A stretch of DNA of 64,000 nt from an uncultured Alphaproteobacteria bacterium (GCA_934216505.1 CAKQBW010000004.1:1-64000), one strand, 5' to 3'. Counted from the stretch's first letter, positions 24,349 to 32,653 are shown. Notes: generated by a model from the sequence alone, not told the origin. Numbers and translations are program-made.

Positions 24349-24686
24349 CCACGGCCTTTGTTCTTTTGGGTGAGCAGGGCCAATCCAAGTTCGCCCATTT
24401 CCATGTGTTCATCTTCTTGATTATCTAATTTTTGGGCGGTTCCTATGGCGGCTTGCCCCACAATTTTCCCCGCCTTTTGTGCCGTCTTTTTAAAGCCTTG
24501 TTGGGCAACGGTCTTGACCCCTTGTTTCAAGGCGCCTTTTAAAGAAAGTTGTTGTAAGGTTAAACCTAAACTTGTCCCGCCAGAGGCAATGGCTTTAATG
24601 CCTTCAGAAACAAAAGTTGCCGCGACTTCCCGTAAATCTGTGTGGGTTTCTTGTTGGGGATTTTTGACTTGATTGTTCTGGTTCAT
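24345..24686 (-). CDS. Small protein of unknown function
   Basis: A 113-residue protein that I do not recognise. It is polar at both ends with an Ala/Gly/Lys/Gln-rich middle (residues about 45-85, e.g. GALKQGVKTVAQQGFKK) that could form an amphipathic helix. There is no clear signal peptide or membrane segment. AAAAGGAGG precedes the ATG, so translation is likely. The gene is convergent with the amidase and overlaps its last 4 bp, and it is divergent from ssrA. No function is proposed. Confidence 0.55.
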   Translation of the reverse strand: MNQNNQVKNPQQETHTDLREVAATFVSEGIKAIASGGTSLGLTLQQLSLKGALKQGVKTVAQQGFKKTAQKAGKIVGQAAIGTAQKLDNQEDEHMEMGELGLALLTQKNKGRG

Positions 24687-24739
24687 GGGATGCCTCCTTT
24701 TATTATTATAGCATAAAACACAAAATTTGCAAAGAAAGA

Positions 24740-24768
24740 TTGCTTTTTGGGTGATTTGATGTTATAAT
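24740..24768 (+). promoter_or_regulatory. ssrA promoter
   Basis: TTGCTT (24740-24745), a 17-bp spacer and TATAAT (24763-24768), placing the RNA start at about 24775. Confidence 0.65.
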
Positions 24769-24779
24769 AAAAAAGTTCC

Positions 24780-25102
24780 TTTTGCGGAACTATGATACTA
24801 AACGGCAAGTGGAATAGATGTGATGGACTCGGGGGCAGTACCCGACGCCTCCACCAAAGACCAACGGGGGCGACACAGATTCGACATGCATAGTAAAGAT
24901 TTGACCTTGTATTCGGCATGGTACCACCGTTATCGGACTAAAAAAAATAAATGCAAATGATAATTTTGCACCGATGGCTATGGCCGCTTAATGGCGTCTA
25001 AGGCTGTCAATTAATCCTTGGGCTATTTGTACGCCCAAGTGGGGTTTGGAATGCGCCCAGCAACAGAGAGCATTCCACTTTCAAATAATAAGTAATAAAA
25101 AA
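24780..25102 (+). ncRNA. ssrA: Permuted two-piece tmRNA
   Basis: Rescues stalled ribosomes by trans-translation. The gene is circularly permuted: the acceptor piece comes first and ends CCACCA at 24856; a 9-nt spacer (24857-24865) follows; the coding piece starts GGGGGCG at 24866. CGCCTCC (24846-24852) pairs with GGGGGCG (24866-24872) as the acceptor stem, and TCGGG/CCCGA (24829-24833, 24841-24845) form the T stem with a 7-nt loop. GATTCGAC follows in the coding piece as in other tmRNAs. The tag frame at 24953-24988 reads ANDNFAPMAMAA, then TAA. AAGTGGAAT (24807-24815) pairs with ATTCCACTT (25072-25080), joining the two pieces. Ends are approximate. Confidence 0.92.
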
Positions 25103-25138
25103 AGAAAGCACTCCTTCCGGCGTGCTTTCTCTTTTTTT
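25103..25138 (+). terminator. ssrA terminator
   Basis: AGAAAGCAC (25103-25111) pairs with GTGCTTTCT (25122-25130), followed by CTTTTTTT. A-rich sequence on the left side suggests use from the opposite strand by the VirB2-like gene too. Confidence 0.85.
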
Positions 25139-25148
25139 ACTTTGAGGA

Positions 25149-25505
25149 TTAATTAGCGCTATCAAACCCATCAAAAGTGGCTACATCGTTGTTATCAATA
25201 CCTTGTGTGGCATAGGTCACAACATAATCGGCCACGGCGATAATCCCTAAACCCATGGCCAAAGCGGCTAACCATTTCCATTTGATTTGTCCACCAATAA
25301 TTCCCCCAACGGCGATGGCAATCAACCCAAAAGCACCCACGACATAAATGACAATACGGGTGTTGGAAAAGATGTTTGCCAAGGTATTAACAGCCACTTG
25401 GAAAGGGTTGCTGGATCCAGTATTCGTTTGCGCCAAAGCGTCAAAAGCAAATAAACCAATGACCAAAACAAGGGCCATCATGGCGAAGTATTTTAAAGAT
25501 TTCAT
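25149..25505 (-). CDS. VirB2/TrbC-like pilin protein
   Basis: A 118-residue protein with a signal peptide (cleavage after FDALA, about residue 25) and two membrane helices (about 50-70 and 78-98) joined by a short basic loop (GGQIKWKWL). This is the layout of the TrbC/VirB2 pilin family of type IV secretion and conjugation systems. The C-terminus is acidic. AAAAGGAG precedes the ATG. No other virB or tra gene is in the window, so it is an orphan here; it may serve a system elsewhere or a different membrane role. Its leader is about 130 nt with two inverted repeats. Confidence 0.7.
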   Translation of the reverse strand: MKSLKYFAMMALVLVIGLFAFDALAQTNTGSSNPFQVAVNTLANIFSNTRIVIYVVGAFGLIAIAVGGIIGGQIKWKWLAALAMGLGIIAVADYVVTYATQGIDNNDVATFDGFDSAN

Positions 25506-25567
25506 TTTTTTTCTCCTTTTATAAAAGTTTATCTTTAATTTTGGTTTCCTTTTGGGAATATTTACCC

Positions 25568-25635
25568 AAGAATACCTCGAGTTATTCTTTCAATTCCCTT
25601 TAATTCTACCAATGTGGTTGGCGTTCAACCAACCA
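25568..25635 (-). promoter_or_regulatory. Two hairpins in the leader of the VirB2-like gene
   Basis: AAGAATA (25568-25574) with TATTCTT (25583-25589), and TGGTTGG (25615-25621) with CCAACCA (25629-25635). Both lie between the putative promoter and the start codon at 25505, so they could be RNA structures or protein-binding sites. Confidence 0.4.
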
Positions 25636-25643
25636 TACGAACT

Positions 25644-25671
25644 ATCATAAACATTTTGCTTTTATTGTCCA
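25644..25671 (-). promoter_or_regulatory. Promoter of the VirB2-like gene
   Basis: On the minus strand TGGACA (25666-25671), a 16-bp spacer and TATGAT (25644-25649). Confidence 0.45.
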
Positions 25672-25751
25672 GTTTTTTTCATCTGTTTTAGGGGATTTCT
25701 TTGTTTCGTTAATCTTTTGTTAATTTTTTAAAGGCGGATTTTTCTTTCAAC

Positions 25752-25779
25752 TTGACATTAAAGACAAAATTCATAATGT
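25752..25779 (+). promoter_or_regulatory. Plus-strand promoter upstream of the U32 gene
   Basis: TTGACA (25752-25757), a 16-bp spacer and TAATGT (25774-25779). It would make a transcript covering a 38-codon frame or a small RNA before the U32 gene. Confidence 0.4.
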
Positions 25780-25797
25780 ATCAAACGGGGTCGGGCA

Positions 25798-25914
25798 ATG
25801 GGGACCTTAACTGCGTTTTTGGGCGGAATCCGAATTGACCTTTATCCGTTTGCAACCTGTCTCTGTTTCCAAAGATTGACTTTTGGACCCTTTTGGGGTA
25901 TAATAAAAGCATGA
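25798..25914 (+). CDS. Possible 38-residue upstream peptide of the U32 gene
   Basis: A frame starting MGTLTAFLGGIRIDL with a GGGG-containing stretch upstream. Its TGA overlaps the ATG of the U32 gene (ATGATG), the arrangement of translational coupling. No homology is recognised; the segment could equally be an untranslated leader or small RNA. Confidence 0.2.
   Translation: MGTLTAFLGGIRIDLYPFATCLCFQRLTFGPFWGIIKA
25876..25904 (+). promoter_or_regulatory. U32 gene promoter, apparently leaderless
   Basis: TTGACT (25876-25881), a 17-bp spacer and TATAAT (25899-25904) end 6 nt before the ATG at 25911. Confidence 0.6.
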
Positions 25915-28169
25915 TGAAACCTGAACTTCTTGCCCCCGCTGGTGATATTGAGGCGGGCTATGCGGCCCTTTATTATGGGGCTGATGCTGTTTATTTGGGG
26001 CTGCGGTCTTTTTCTGCCCGTGCGGGGGCCACGAACTTTTCCCCCGAAGAATTAGATGAGTTTTCGGCCTATGCTCATTCTTTGAATAAAAAAGTCTATA
26101 TTACCTTAAATACCTTGATTCAGGAAAAAGAACTCCCCGAAGTGCTGCGGGTGCTAGATGTGTGTTCGGCCTGTCATGTAGATGGGCTGATTGTCCAAGA
26201 TTTGGGGGTAGTGCGTCTGGTGAAAGAGTGTTATCCTGATTTGGTTTTACATGCCAGCACGCAAATGGCCGTTCATAATAAGCAAGGAGCGTTGGCCCTT
26301 CAAAAAATGGGATTTCAACGGGTGGTGTTGGCCCGTGAATTGACCTTAAAAGAAATCCAAGAAATTGCGGCGCTTCCGGGGTTGGAAACGGAGGTCTTTA
26401 TTCATGGAGCTTTGTGCTATGCATACAGTGGCCTATGCTTGTTTTCTTCTATGACGACAGGGCGCAGTGCCAATCGTGGCAAATGTGCTTATCCTTGTCG
26501 GGCTTTGTTTGAAGGAATGAATAAAAAAGCCCACTTCTTTTCCATGAAAGATATGGCGTTGCAAGAGGATATTTTAAAACTGCCTGTTGTCTCTTTAAAG
26601 ATAGAGGGGCGCAAGAAAAAGGCCCTTTATGTGGCGGCGGTGGTGGATTATTATCGTCATATTTTGGACGATAAAAAAGCGGATTTAACCCGCCAAGAAC
26701 ATATCCAACAAATCTTTTCCCGCCCTTGGACAAAGTTCCATTTTTGGGGCAAAGGGCAAGATGTGATTGATCCTGATTTTGTGGGACATCGGGGATTGTT
26801 GATTGGAAAGACGGACGCCCTTATTAATCGCCGTTTAAGTTTTCTGACCACGCATGATTTGGCCCGTTTTGATGGATTACAAATTGATGTGCCTGGAATT
26901 GAAAAACCAATCGGCTTTTCGGTGCAAGAATTGACCGTGAATCAAAAAAATGTTTTTCAAGCAAAAGCCGCTCAACGGGTCCAAGTGTTGGTCCCCCCTC
27001 ATACGCCTTTTATTCCCAAAGGGTGTCCTATTTATTTGGCGTCTAGTTCAGCGGTGAAAGGGGCCTATGATTACCATCGTCCCAAACCAAATGAATTTAA
27101 AAACAGGACACTTGTCCCCGTTTTTATTACCTTGACTAAAGACAAAGTTCAAGCCGTTTCAGGGGAAAAACAAGTGGAAATAAAGGGACATTTTGAGCCC
27201 GCACAAAACACAGATAAAATGTTGGCTTCTGTCCAAAATGTTTTTAATAAATATAAGGACACAGATTTTGAACCCCAACTGCATATTCAAAATGTAGATG
27301 CTGTTTTTGTGCCTGTTTCTGTGTTGAATCATTTAAGGCGGGATTTATATGCTTCTATTCAAATGACCCGCCCGCCAAAAACTTTACCCCCTGTTTCAAT
27401 CAGAAAAAAAACTGCTTTGGGACAATGGATTATTAAAACAGATGATCTTCGTCAAATTGCTTTGATTGATACCAAAGAATTTGCCGAAATTATTGTGGAG
27501 CTTTCGCCCTCTCTTTCGGCGGAGGATTTAAAAAAATTCCCTAAAAATAAAATTCGTCTGTCTTTGCCAACGATTATGTTGAATCCCTCTGACTTTATCC
27601 CGATGATTCAAGCATTTTTGAAAAAAGGCTTTCATAAATGGGAAATTTCAAATATAGGGCACAGGGAACTTTTGCCCTCGTCAGGCATTGATATTTCATG
27701 GGATGCGCCACTTTATATGATGAACACCCAAAGTATGCAAATGGCCAAAGAATGTGGGGCAGGGCGATTGACTCTCCCGATAGAAGATACCCTGACGAAC
27801 TTAAGTCAAACGGCCGAAAGTTCTCCCCTTCCTTGTGTTTTGGTTGTGTATCAAAATGTACCGTTGTTTTTAAGCCGAACCTGTATTAAAAATGCGTGTG
27901 CGCATTGTTCAAAGACAACGTGCGTTCTCCCCCTTAAAAAAGACGGACAAGTGTATCAGGCGAAAATTCAAAATTGTGGCTTGACCTTGACCTCTCAACA
28001 GCCTTTTTATATAGACAGGCTACGCAAAAATGTGGCGGCGGATTTTTATCGTATGGACTTTGTCAAACATACTTATTCCCCAGAACAAGTATTAGAACTC
28101 ATTCCCAAAATTAAATCAGGGGCAAAAATGTTAAATGTCCAAACGGGAAATTTAAACCGTGAAATCTAA
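25911..28169 (+). CDS. Peptidase U32 family protein, RlhA-like
   Basis: A 752-residue member of the U32 family, whose bacterial members include RlhA (5-hydroxycytidine at 23S rRNA C2501) and TrhP (tRNA U34 hydroxylation). The N-terminal catalytic half is clear: MKPELLAPAGDIEAGYAALYYGADAVYLG, HASTQMAVHN, and a cysteine cluster in ALCYAYSGLCLFS followed by RGKCAYPCR. The length and the long C-terminal part, with another cysteine group (CIKNACAHCSKTTC), fit RlhA-type rather than the shorter TrhP-type proteins. A hydroxylase function is inferred from family knowledge. The ATG at 25911 has no ribosome binding site but a promoter 6 nt upstream. The stop overlaps that of the convergent histidine kinase by 4 bp. 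Confidence 0.8.
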   Translation: MMKPELLAPAGDIEAGYAALYYGADAVYLGLRSFSARAGATNFSPEELDEFSAYAHSLNKKVYITLNTLIQEKELPEVLRVLDVCSACHVDGLIVQDLGVVRLVKECYPDLVLHASTQMAVHNKQGALALQKMGFQRVVLARELTLKEIQEIAALPGLETEVFIHGALCYAYSGLCLFSSMTTGRSANRGKCAYPCRALFEGMNKKAHFFSMKDMALQEDILKLPVVSLKIEGRKKKALYVAAVVDYYRHILDDKKADLTRQEHIQQIFSRPWTKFHFWGKGQDVIDPDFVGHRGLLIGKTDALINRRLSFLTTHDLARFDGLQIDVPGIEKPIGFSVQELTVNQKNVFQAKAAQRVQVLVPPHTPFIPKGCPIYLASSSAVKGAYDYHRPKPNEFKNRTLVPVFITLTKDKVQAVSGEKQVEIKGHFEPAQNTDKMLASVQNVFNKYKDTDFEPQLHIQNVDAVFVPVSVLNHLRRDLYASIQMTRPPKTLPPVSIRKKTALGQWIIKTDDLRQIALIDTKEFAEIIVELSPSLSAEDLKKFPKNKIRLSLPTIMLNPSDFIPMIQAFLKKGFHKWEISNIGHRELLPSSGIDISWDAPLYMMNTQSMQMAKECGAGRLTLPIEDTLTNLSQTAESSPLPCVLVVYQNVPLFLSRTCIKNACAHCSKTTCVLPLKKDGQVYQAKIQNCGLTLTSQQPFYIDRLRKNVAADFYRMDFVKHTYSPEQVLELIPKIKSGAKMLNVQTGNLNREI

Positions 28170-29476
28170 AGGGTATTAAAAGGAAAAGTTATTAAAACTC
28201 TCAACCCTTTGGCGGGGCTTTCGTCCAATTGAATGTTCCCCCCGTGGGCCAAAATAATATCCCGTGTAATTGTCATGCCTAATCCCACACCGCCTGTATT
28301 TTTGTTTCGGGAAGATTCCATGCGATAGAAAGGTTTAAAAACTTCCAAACGTTTTTTGGCGGGAATCCCAGGCCCATTGTCATCAATAATGATTTGGACC
28401 TTGTCTTCACGAATTCCTAAATTGATGTGGGCCATAGACGCATAGTGAGACGCATTAGATAAAACATTGCTCAACGCACGGGACAGTTCGTGGGGGCGTC
28501 CATAAAATTCAATCGGTTGTTCTATGTGCAAACTGACGGGAAAACCCAACCGTTCAAATTTTTCGGTTAAGGTTTTCATAAAATCAGAAAGATTTATTTT
28601 TTGGATTTTTTCTTTTTCGTTGCCTTTGGTAAAATCCAAATATCCCGTCAGCATTTGTTCCATTTCGGTAATGTCTTGATTGATCATCTGGGTCGTTTCA
28701 TCGGGGGCCATCATGGATAAAGCCAACTTCATACGGGTGAGGGGGGTGCGTAAATCATGGGATACTCCCGCTAACATCGTTGTTCGTTCATTCAAATAGC
28801 GGGCAATTCTGTCTTTCATTTCAATAAAGGCTTGACCTGCTTGACGCACCTCGGCGGCTCCTTCGGGCTTAAATTTAATCTCTTGCCCCAAGCCAAAGGA
28901 TTCAGCGGCATTGGCTAATCGCACAATGGCTCTGACTTGATTTTTCATAAACAAAAAAGCAATGGTAAATAAGAAGCAAGAAGATATAAACATCCACAAT
29001 AAAAACGAAGGGACTGTAGTACTGAAAAATCTTTTGCGGGGAATTTCAATTTTTAAGACGCCGTTTTTTAATTGAATGTAAAGATATTGCTCGCCACTTT
29101 CCTTGTCTGTGAGGGTCTTGCAAGGATAGGGAATGTTTCTGATTTCTGTTCTTAAAGTTTTGGCTTCCAAGGCTTTGTGTCCTTTAAAATCGGGCAGTTT
29201 TCCGCCTTCTTGAAAGGAAAAATCCATCCCAAAGGACGAAGAAAAAATATCCAAATGTCGGTTGGGATTTTCTTGCGTTTCGGCCCACTTGGCCACCAAA
29301 GAAATCTCCCCTACAATATCGCCAGCCAAACGGCGACTGACGCTATTCCAATGTTTATTATAAAAATAAGTCCCCACCAATAGTTGCAGAATAATCAAAG
29401 GCATGATGATGATGAGTACAAATCGTGTTAAAAGGTGCGACGGCGTGTGTTTTTTGAAAAAAGCGTTTAAGTTCAT
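28166..29476 (-). CDS. Sensor histidine kinase, EnvZ-like
   Basis: Senses an envelope signal and phosphorylates the adjacent OmpR-type regulator. The 436-residue protein has two membrane helices (about residues 18-38 and 155-175) around a periplasmic domain, a HAMP-like region, a HisKA motif with the phosphorylated histidine in GVSHDLRTPLTRMK, and an ATPase domain (NVLSNASHYA, DDNGPGIP, GGVGLGMTI). AAGGAT precedes the ATG, and one base separates it from the regulator stop. It is the third gene of an HPt-regulator-kinase operon. The signal cannot be deduced. Confidence 0.9.
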   Translation of the reverse strand: MNLNAFFKKHTPSHLLTRFVLIIIMPLIILQLLVGTYFYNKHWNSVSRRLAGDIVGEISLVAKWAETQENPNRHLDIFSSSFGMDFSFQEGGKLPDFKGHKALEAKTLRTEIRNIPYPCKTLTDKESGEQYLYIQLKNGVLKIEIPRKRFFSTTVPSFLLWMFISSCFLFTIAFLFMKNQVRAIVRLANAAESFGLGQEIKFKPEGAAEVRQAGQAFIEMKDRIARYLNERTTMLAGVSHDLRTPLTRMKLALSMMAPDETTQMINQDITEMEQMLTGYLDFTKGNEKEKIQKINLSDFMKTLTEKFERLGFPVSLHIEQPIEFYGRPHELSRALSNVLSNASHYASMAHINLGIREDKVQIIIDDNGPGIPAKKRLEVFKPFYRMESSRNKNTGGVGLGMTITRDIILAHGGNIQLDESPAKGLRVLITFPFNTL

Positions 29477-29477
29477 G

Positions 29478-30140
29478 TTAAATCCTTATCAGTTTATAAC
29501 CTTTTCCTCGAACGGTTTGAATCCAAATGGGGTGTTTGGGGTCTGGTTCAATTTGTTGGCGTAAGCGTTTAATTTGCACATCTACAGTGCGCTCCAATTC
29601 GGTATGAATGGCTTGCGCTAGTTTTTCTCGCCCCACGCCTTTGTTGGGGGATTTTACCAATTCATCTAATAACTTTTGTTGAATGGTTGTCAGGCTAACG
29701 GGACTTGCGTCTTTGGTTAAACATTTTTTTTGTAAATCGTATTGATAGGGGCCAAAGGAAATAATCTCTTGATTTGCTTGAGTATGTTTTAAAAGGTTTT
29801 TAATGCGTAAAAGGAGTTCTTTTGGGTCAAAAGGTTTGACTAAATAATCATCGGCCCCTGATTCTAATCCCGAAATGCGTTGGCTGGTTTCCCCCATGGC
29901 GGTCAGCATTAAAATAGGCGTTTCCATTCCTCTGTCTTTTAATTCTTTTGTGTATTCTATGCCGTTTTTAAAAGGCATCATGACATCCATAATCACCCCA
30001 TCAAAAACGAACAGCTTTAATAATTCTTCGGCTTGAGTGGGATTTTCTGCCAAAGTCGTTTGAAAACCCGCTTGAGTCAAGTACTTTCCCAACAGAGTGC
30101 GTAATCTTTCATCATCATCTATAATCAGTAAATGGGGCAT
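29478..30140 (-). CDS. OmpR-family response regulator
   Basis: A 220-residue transcription regulator: receiver domain with the acidic pair in LLIIDDDERLR, the phosphorylated aspartate in DGVIMDVMMPFKNG and the lysine in VKPFDPKELL, then a winged-helix DNA-binding domain ending in VRGKGYKLI. The start was placed at the ATG at 30140, with AAAGGA 7 nt upstream; a longer frame would extend into the upstream HPt gene. It lies 11 nt after the HPt gene and 1 nt before the kinase. Confidence 0.93.
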   Translation of the reverse strand: MPHLLIIDDDERLRTLLGKYLTQAGFQTTLAENPTQAEELLKLFVFDGVIMDVMMPFKNGIEYTKELKDRGMETPILMLTAMGETSQRISGLESGADDYLVKPFDPKELLLRIKNLLKHTQANQEIISFGPYQYDLQKKCLTKDASPVSLTTIQQKLLDELVKSPNKGVGREKLAQAIHTELERTVDVQIKRLRQQIEPDPKHPIWIQTVRGKGYKLIRI

Positions 30141-30151
30141 TGGTATTTCCT

Positions 30152-30595
30152 TTAAATCAGCTGATTTAAAATTTTGCGTCCGTATTCTCCCCCGTCTCCT
30201 TTTAATTTTTTCCATAAAATGTTTTGCAACATCAATAAATCATTTTGGATAAAGTCTAAATCTTTCCCTTCAAAAGAATCATGAGATTGAATAAAGTTGA
30301 TTAAATGGGCCGCTACATCCGACACTAAGGGATAGCCAAAAACACTGCCTTGTGTTTTTAAACGATGCGCCGTGGGCAAAAGGCGAGATTGAATAAACTG
30401 TGCACGTGTGGGTTCGTATAATCCCTTTGCTTGAACAAAAGCCTGTCGCATAGATTGCACATCGCCACAAACCATGGCGGGGAAAATACGCACTAAATCC
30501 TCTTGCGCTTCTTGTTCTATGTTGGGACTTTCCTGCGCTGGACGATTTTCTTCATTTGGGGGAGAAAACATTGAAGGAACTTCTGATATAGCCAT
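30152..30595 (-). CDS. Histidine phosphotransfer (HPt)-like protein
   Basis: A 147-residue protein with a disordered Pro/Glu-rich N-terminus (1-30) and a helical bundle. H77 in LLPTAHRLKTQGSVFGYPLVSDVAAHL matches the HPt active-site signature (AHxLKGxxxxxG), although the Gly after Lys is Thr-Gln-Gly here. It opens an operon with an OmpR-type regulator and an orthodox kinase, which normally need no HPt. It may link the pair to a second phosphorelay; this is inference. The ATG at 30595 follows AAAGGAG by 7 nt; the longer frame begins in the neighbouring radical SAM gene and was rejected. Confidence 0.7.
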   Translation of the reverse strand: MAISEVPSMFSPPNEENRPAQESPNIEQEAQEDLVRIFPAMVCGDVQSMRQAFVQAKGLYEPTRAQFIQSRLLPTAHRLKTQGSVFGYPLVSDVAAHLINFIQSHDSFEGKDLDFIQNDLLMLQNILWKKLKGDGGEYGRKILNQLI

Positions 30596-30684
30596 AAAAA
30601 AACTCCTTTCTTTTTTTATTGAGTATAGAGAAAAAAATTGCGTTTGTCTAGTTCTTTTTTTACGAAAAGGATAAAACTTTCGGG

Positions 30685-32004
30685 TTATTTTCCTTTTAGC
30701 CGAAATTGACGCCACAACAATCGCAGGGGAGTGATTTTGGGCCCTATTTCATTTTTGAATAGGTGATTGACTTTATTTTTTTGTATTTCCCCATTTTGAA
30801 CTTCTTGGACACAGATAGCCCCATCAGGCGTGAAAGTAAATTTGGGTAAGAAGTGGTTATCTGGAAGGTGTTCCACTTCATTTGTGGGAAAATTCTTGGC
30901 CCGCCCCAAAGCGTAAATAACGGCTTTTTCAGAAGGGTAGCCCCGGAAAATGTCTTCGGTCACCGAGGGGCCTGATTTTAAATGTAAGTGCCTGATATAA
31001 GGATCCTTCAATCGGTCGGGGACAGATTCCACCACATCTAAAGTATTATTTAAAAGGGTTAAGTTTTTGGCCTTATTTTCGGCGGGTGTATCCACAAAGG
31101 AAATGCCCACGGGTTGATTTGAATAGAGGGCCTTTGCCAAAGCCAGTTTGTTTTGATTGTTTTTGACGCCTCGGGTTAGGTATTGACAATATCCCTTTTC
31201 ATCGCTAATAAACAACCCCACATCGCCCGAATCCGCTTTTGAAATAGGATCATAGTAATCCAACATATCTGAATCCGCAAAAAATGACGAAAAATAAAAA
31301 CCCGTTTCGTTTTGGGGAAAATGGCGATAGTACTTATTTAAACTTTTGTATAAATGCCGAAAAAGGGGCCAAGGCATGTGGGCTATTTTGGTCGTCGCCC
31401 GTGAATCACAGTGGGAACAATGATTCAAACACCCTTGCGTGATTTGAATGGTGGGAAAATCATACAAAGGTTTTCCATCTTTTTTATTTTTGAAGGGAAA
31501 AATCAATGATTCGGCTTTTTCTTTTGTTATTGAAAAGGAGATATAGTGGGCCTCATCGGCCAAAAATTTATGACTTGCGGACAGGGCCAGTTGGCTCATC
31601 TTGTCCGTAAAGGTGTTGTTTTCTAAAGCCTGATTTAGAATGTTCAAGGCTTTTTCCCCCTTGCGGGATAAAAGGTTGTACCTGTTTTGGGGGATTTCAG
31701 GATTGTTTGTTAAAGGGACATCACAGGCTTGATAGCCCTTTAAAATTGCCACAGCCCGCTTTATTTGTAATTCGTTTAACCTGCTTTTTAATTTGTTTTG
31801 AGAAAACAAAGGAGATTTGTAAATCAATTCTTTGATATCTTCAGGGGTGTTGTCCCGAAAACTCCAATTTAACTCGGGCCATCGGACATAGGCTTGTCGG
31901 ATAACTTCAGGGGAATAAATTTGAAAAAGTAAAAAATCGTTTAAGTATTTGCGAACGACTTTAGGATCATCTTTAAAAAAATAAAGGTTTTCATAATGTT
32001 TCAT
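30685..32004 (-). CDS. Radical SAM-like protein of unknown function
   Basis: A 439-residue protein with one CX3CX2C motif (GCLNHCSHCDSRA, near residue 200), the ligand pattern for the 4Fe-4S cluster of radical SAM enzymes, preceded by a strand-like TIQITQ. The first 190 residues are helical and charged and do not resemble a known family; the C-terminal 200 have few motifs. The substrate is unknown. The ATG at 32004 was chosen for its distance from a good promoter; the ribosome binding site is weak (GAAAG), and a longer frame would start upstream of the promoter. It is the downstream-most gene of an accessory block bounded by tRNA-Pro. Confidence 0.6.
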   Translation of the reverse strand: MKHYENLYFFKDDPKVVRKYLNDFLLFQIYSPEVIRQAYVRWPELNWSFRDNTPEDIKELIYKSPLFSQNKLKSRLNELQIKRAVAILKGYQACDVPLTNNPEIPQNRYNLLSRKGEKALNILNQALENNTFTDKMSQLALSASHKFLADEAHYISFSITKEKAESLIFPFKNKKDGKPLYDFPTIQITQGCLNHCSHCDSRATTKIAHMPWPLFRHLYKSLNKYYRHFPQNETGFYFSSFFADSDMLDYYDPISKADSGDVGLFISDEKGYCQYLTRGVKNNQNKLALAKALYSNQPVGISFVDTPAENKAKNLTLLNNTLDVVESVPDRLKDPYIRHLHLKSGPSVTEDIFRGYPSEKAVIYALGRAKNFPTNEVEHLPDNHFLPKFTFTPDGAICVQEVQNGEIQKNKVNHLFKNEIGPKITPLRLLWRQFRLKGK

Positions 32005-32026
32005 CGTATTACTTTCATACCTCTTT

Positions 32027-32055
32027 ATTATAAGATAAAAATGTTTTTTTGTCAA
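32027..32055 (-). promoter_or_regulatory. Promoter of the radical SAM-like gene
   Basis: On the minus strand TTGACA (32050-32055), a 17-bp spacer and TATAAT (32027-32032), about 22 nt before the ATG. Confidence 0.65.
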
Positions 32056-32230
32056 GTTTTGCTTGGAATAAGGGGGCAAATTTTAAATATTGGTATATGC
32101 ATAAACATGAATATCGTTTTATGATTTGGGGGGGTATGGATTGTGACTTTCTTTATGATCATCCCGTGGGGGACTTACGTAATCTTATTTTGGGACTGTA
32201 AAAAGGGGACTAAAGGATAGAATGTACAAA

Positions 32231-32251
32231 GCGGAGGATTAAATCCTCCGC
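32231..32251 (-). terminator. Hairpin after the 125-residue unknown gene
   Basis: GCGGAGGAT (32231-32239) and ATCCTCCGC (32243-32251) form a 9-bp stem with a 3-nt loop. A short T stretch follows on the minus strand. The gap 32056-32230 also holds G-rich sequence but no gene that I can support. Confidence 0.6.
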
Positions 32252-32275
32252 CTAATATAAGTCTGAAAAGTGCAA

Positions 32276-32653
32276 TTATCTTTGCTTTGAATCAATAGGA
32301 ACATAACGAACCAAAGTTTTATCCAATCGGCGACTATAGACATCAAAATCAATTTGTTTTTTGGAACCGTATCCTACAAAGACACCTCTTTTGATGGCTT
32401 GGACGCAAGGACTTCCCGAGATGGAAGATAACCACAGCACTTTATGAATCATTTTTTGTGATTTGTCTTTCGGAATAACCACAGCCATTGAATCGGTCTG
32501 AATGACAAATTTTTCTAAACCAGATAATTGGGTCAATTTTAATAATGCCTCATGTGTATGACTTAAATCTCCTTTTAAGATATAGGAGGTAACGACGCCA
32601 TCTTTTTGCCAAACTTTTTTCATATCATTTTCGTTTTGAGTTGTTTGTTGCAT
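32276..32653 (-). CDS. Small protein of unknown function
   Basis: A 125-residue protein that I do not recognise. It has alternating strands and helices, no signal peptide and no membrane helix. The middle (KVLWLSSISGSPCVQAIKRGVFVGYGSKKQIDFDVYSR) looks like a compact alpha/beta fold, with a single cysteine. AGAAAGGA precedes the ATG at 32653. It sits between a radical SAM-like and a leucine-rich-repeat gene on the same strand, in an accessory block; the functional link is unknown. Confidence 0.5.
   Translation of the reverse strand: MQQTTQNENDMKKVWQKDGVVTSYILKGDLSHTHEALLKLTQLSGLEKFVIQTDSMAVVIPKDKSQKMIHKVLWLSSISGSPCVQAIKRGVFVGYGSKKQIDFDVYSRRLDKTLVRYVPIDSKQR

Noticed and set aside
30595..30715. 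An N-terminal extension of the HPt-like protein to 30715
   Set aside because: The added residues overlap the radical SAM-like gene's end and are basic and unconserved, while a good ribosome binding site supports the ATG at 30595.
32120..32200. A 26-codon plus-strand frame (MIWGGMDCDFLYD) in the gap between the radical SAM-like gene and its upstream neighbour
   Set aside because: No ribosome binding site or promoter and no recognised similarity; too short to support.
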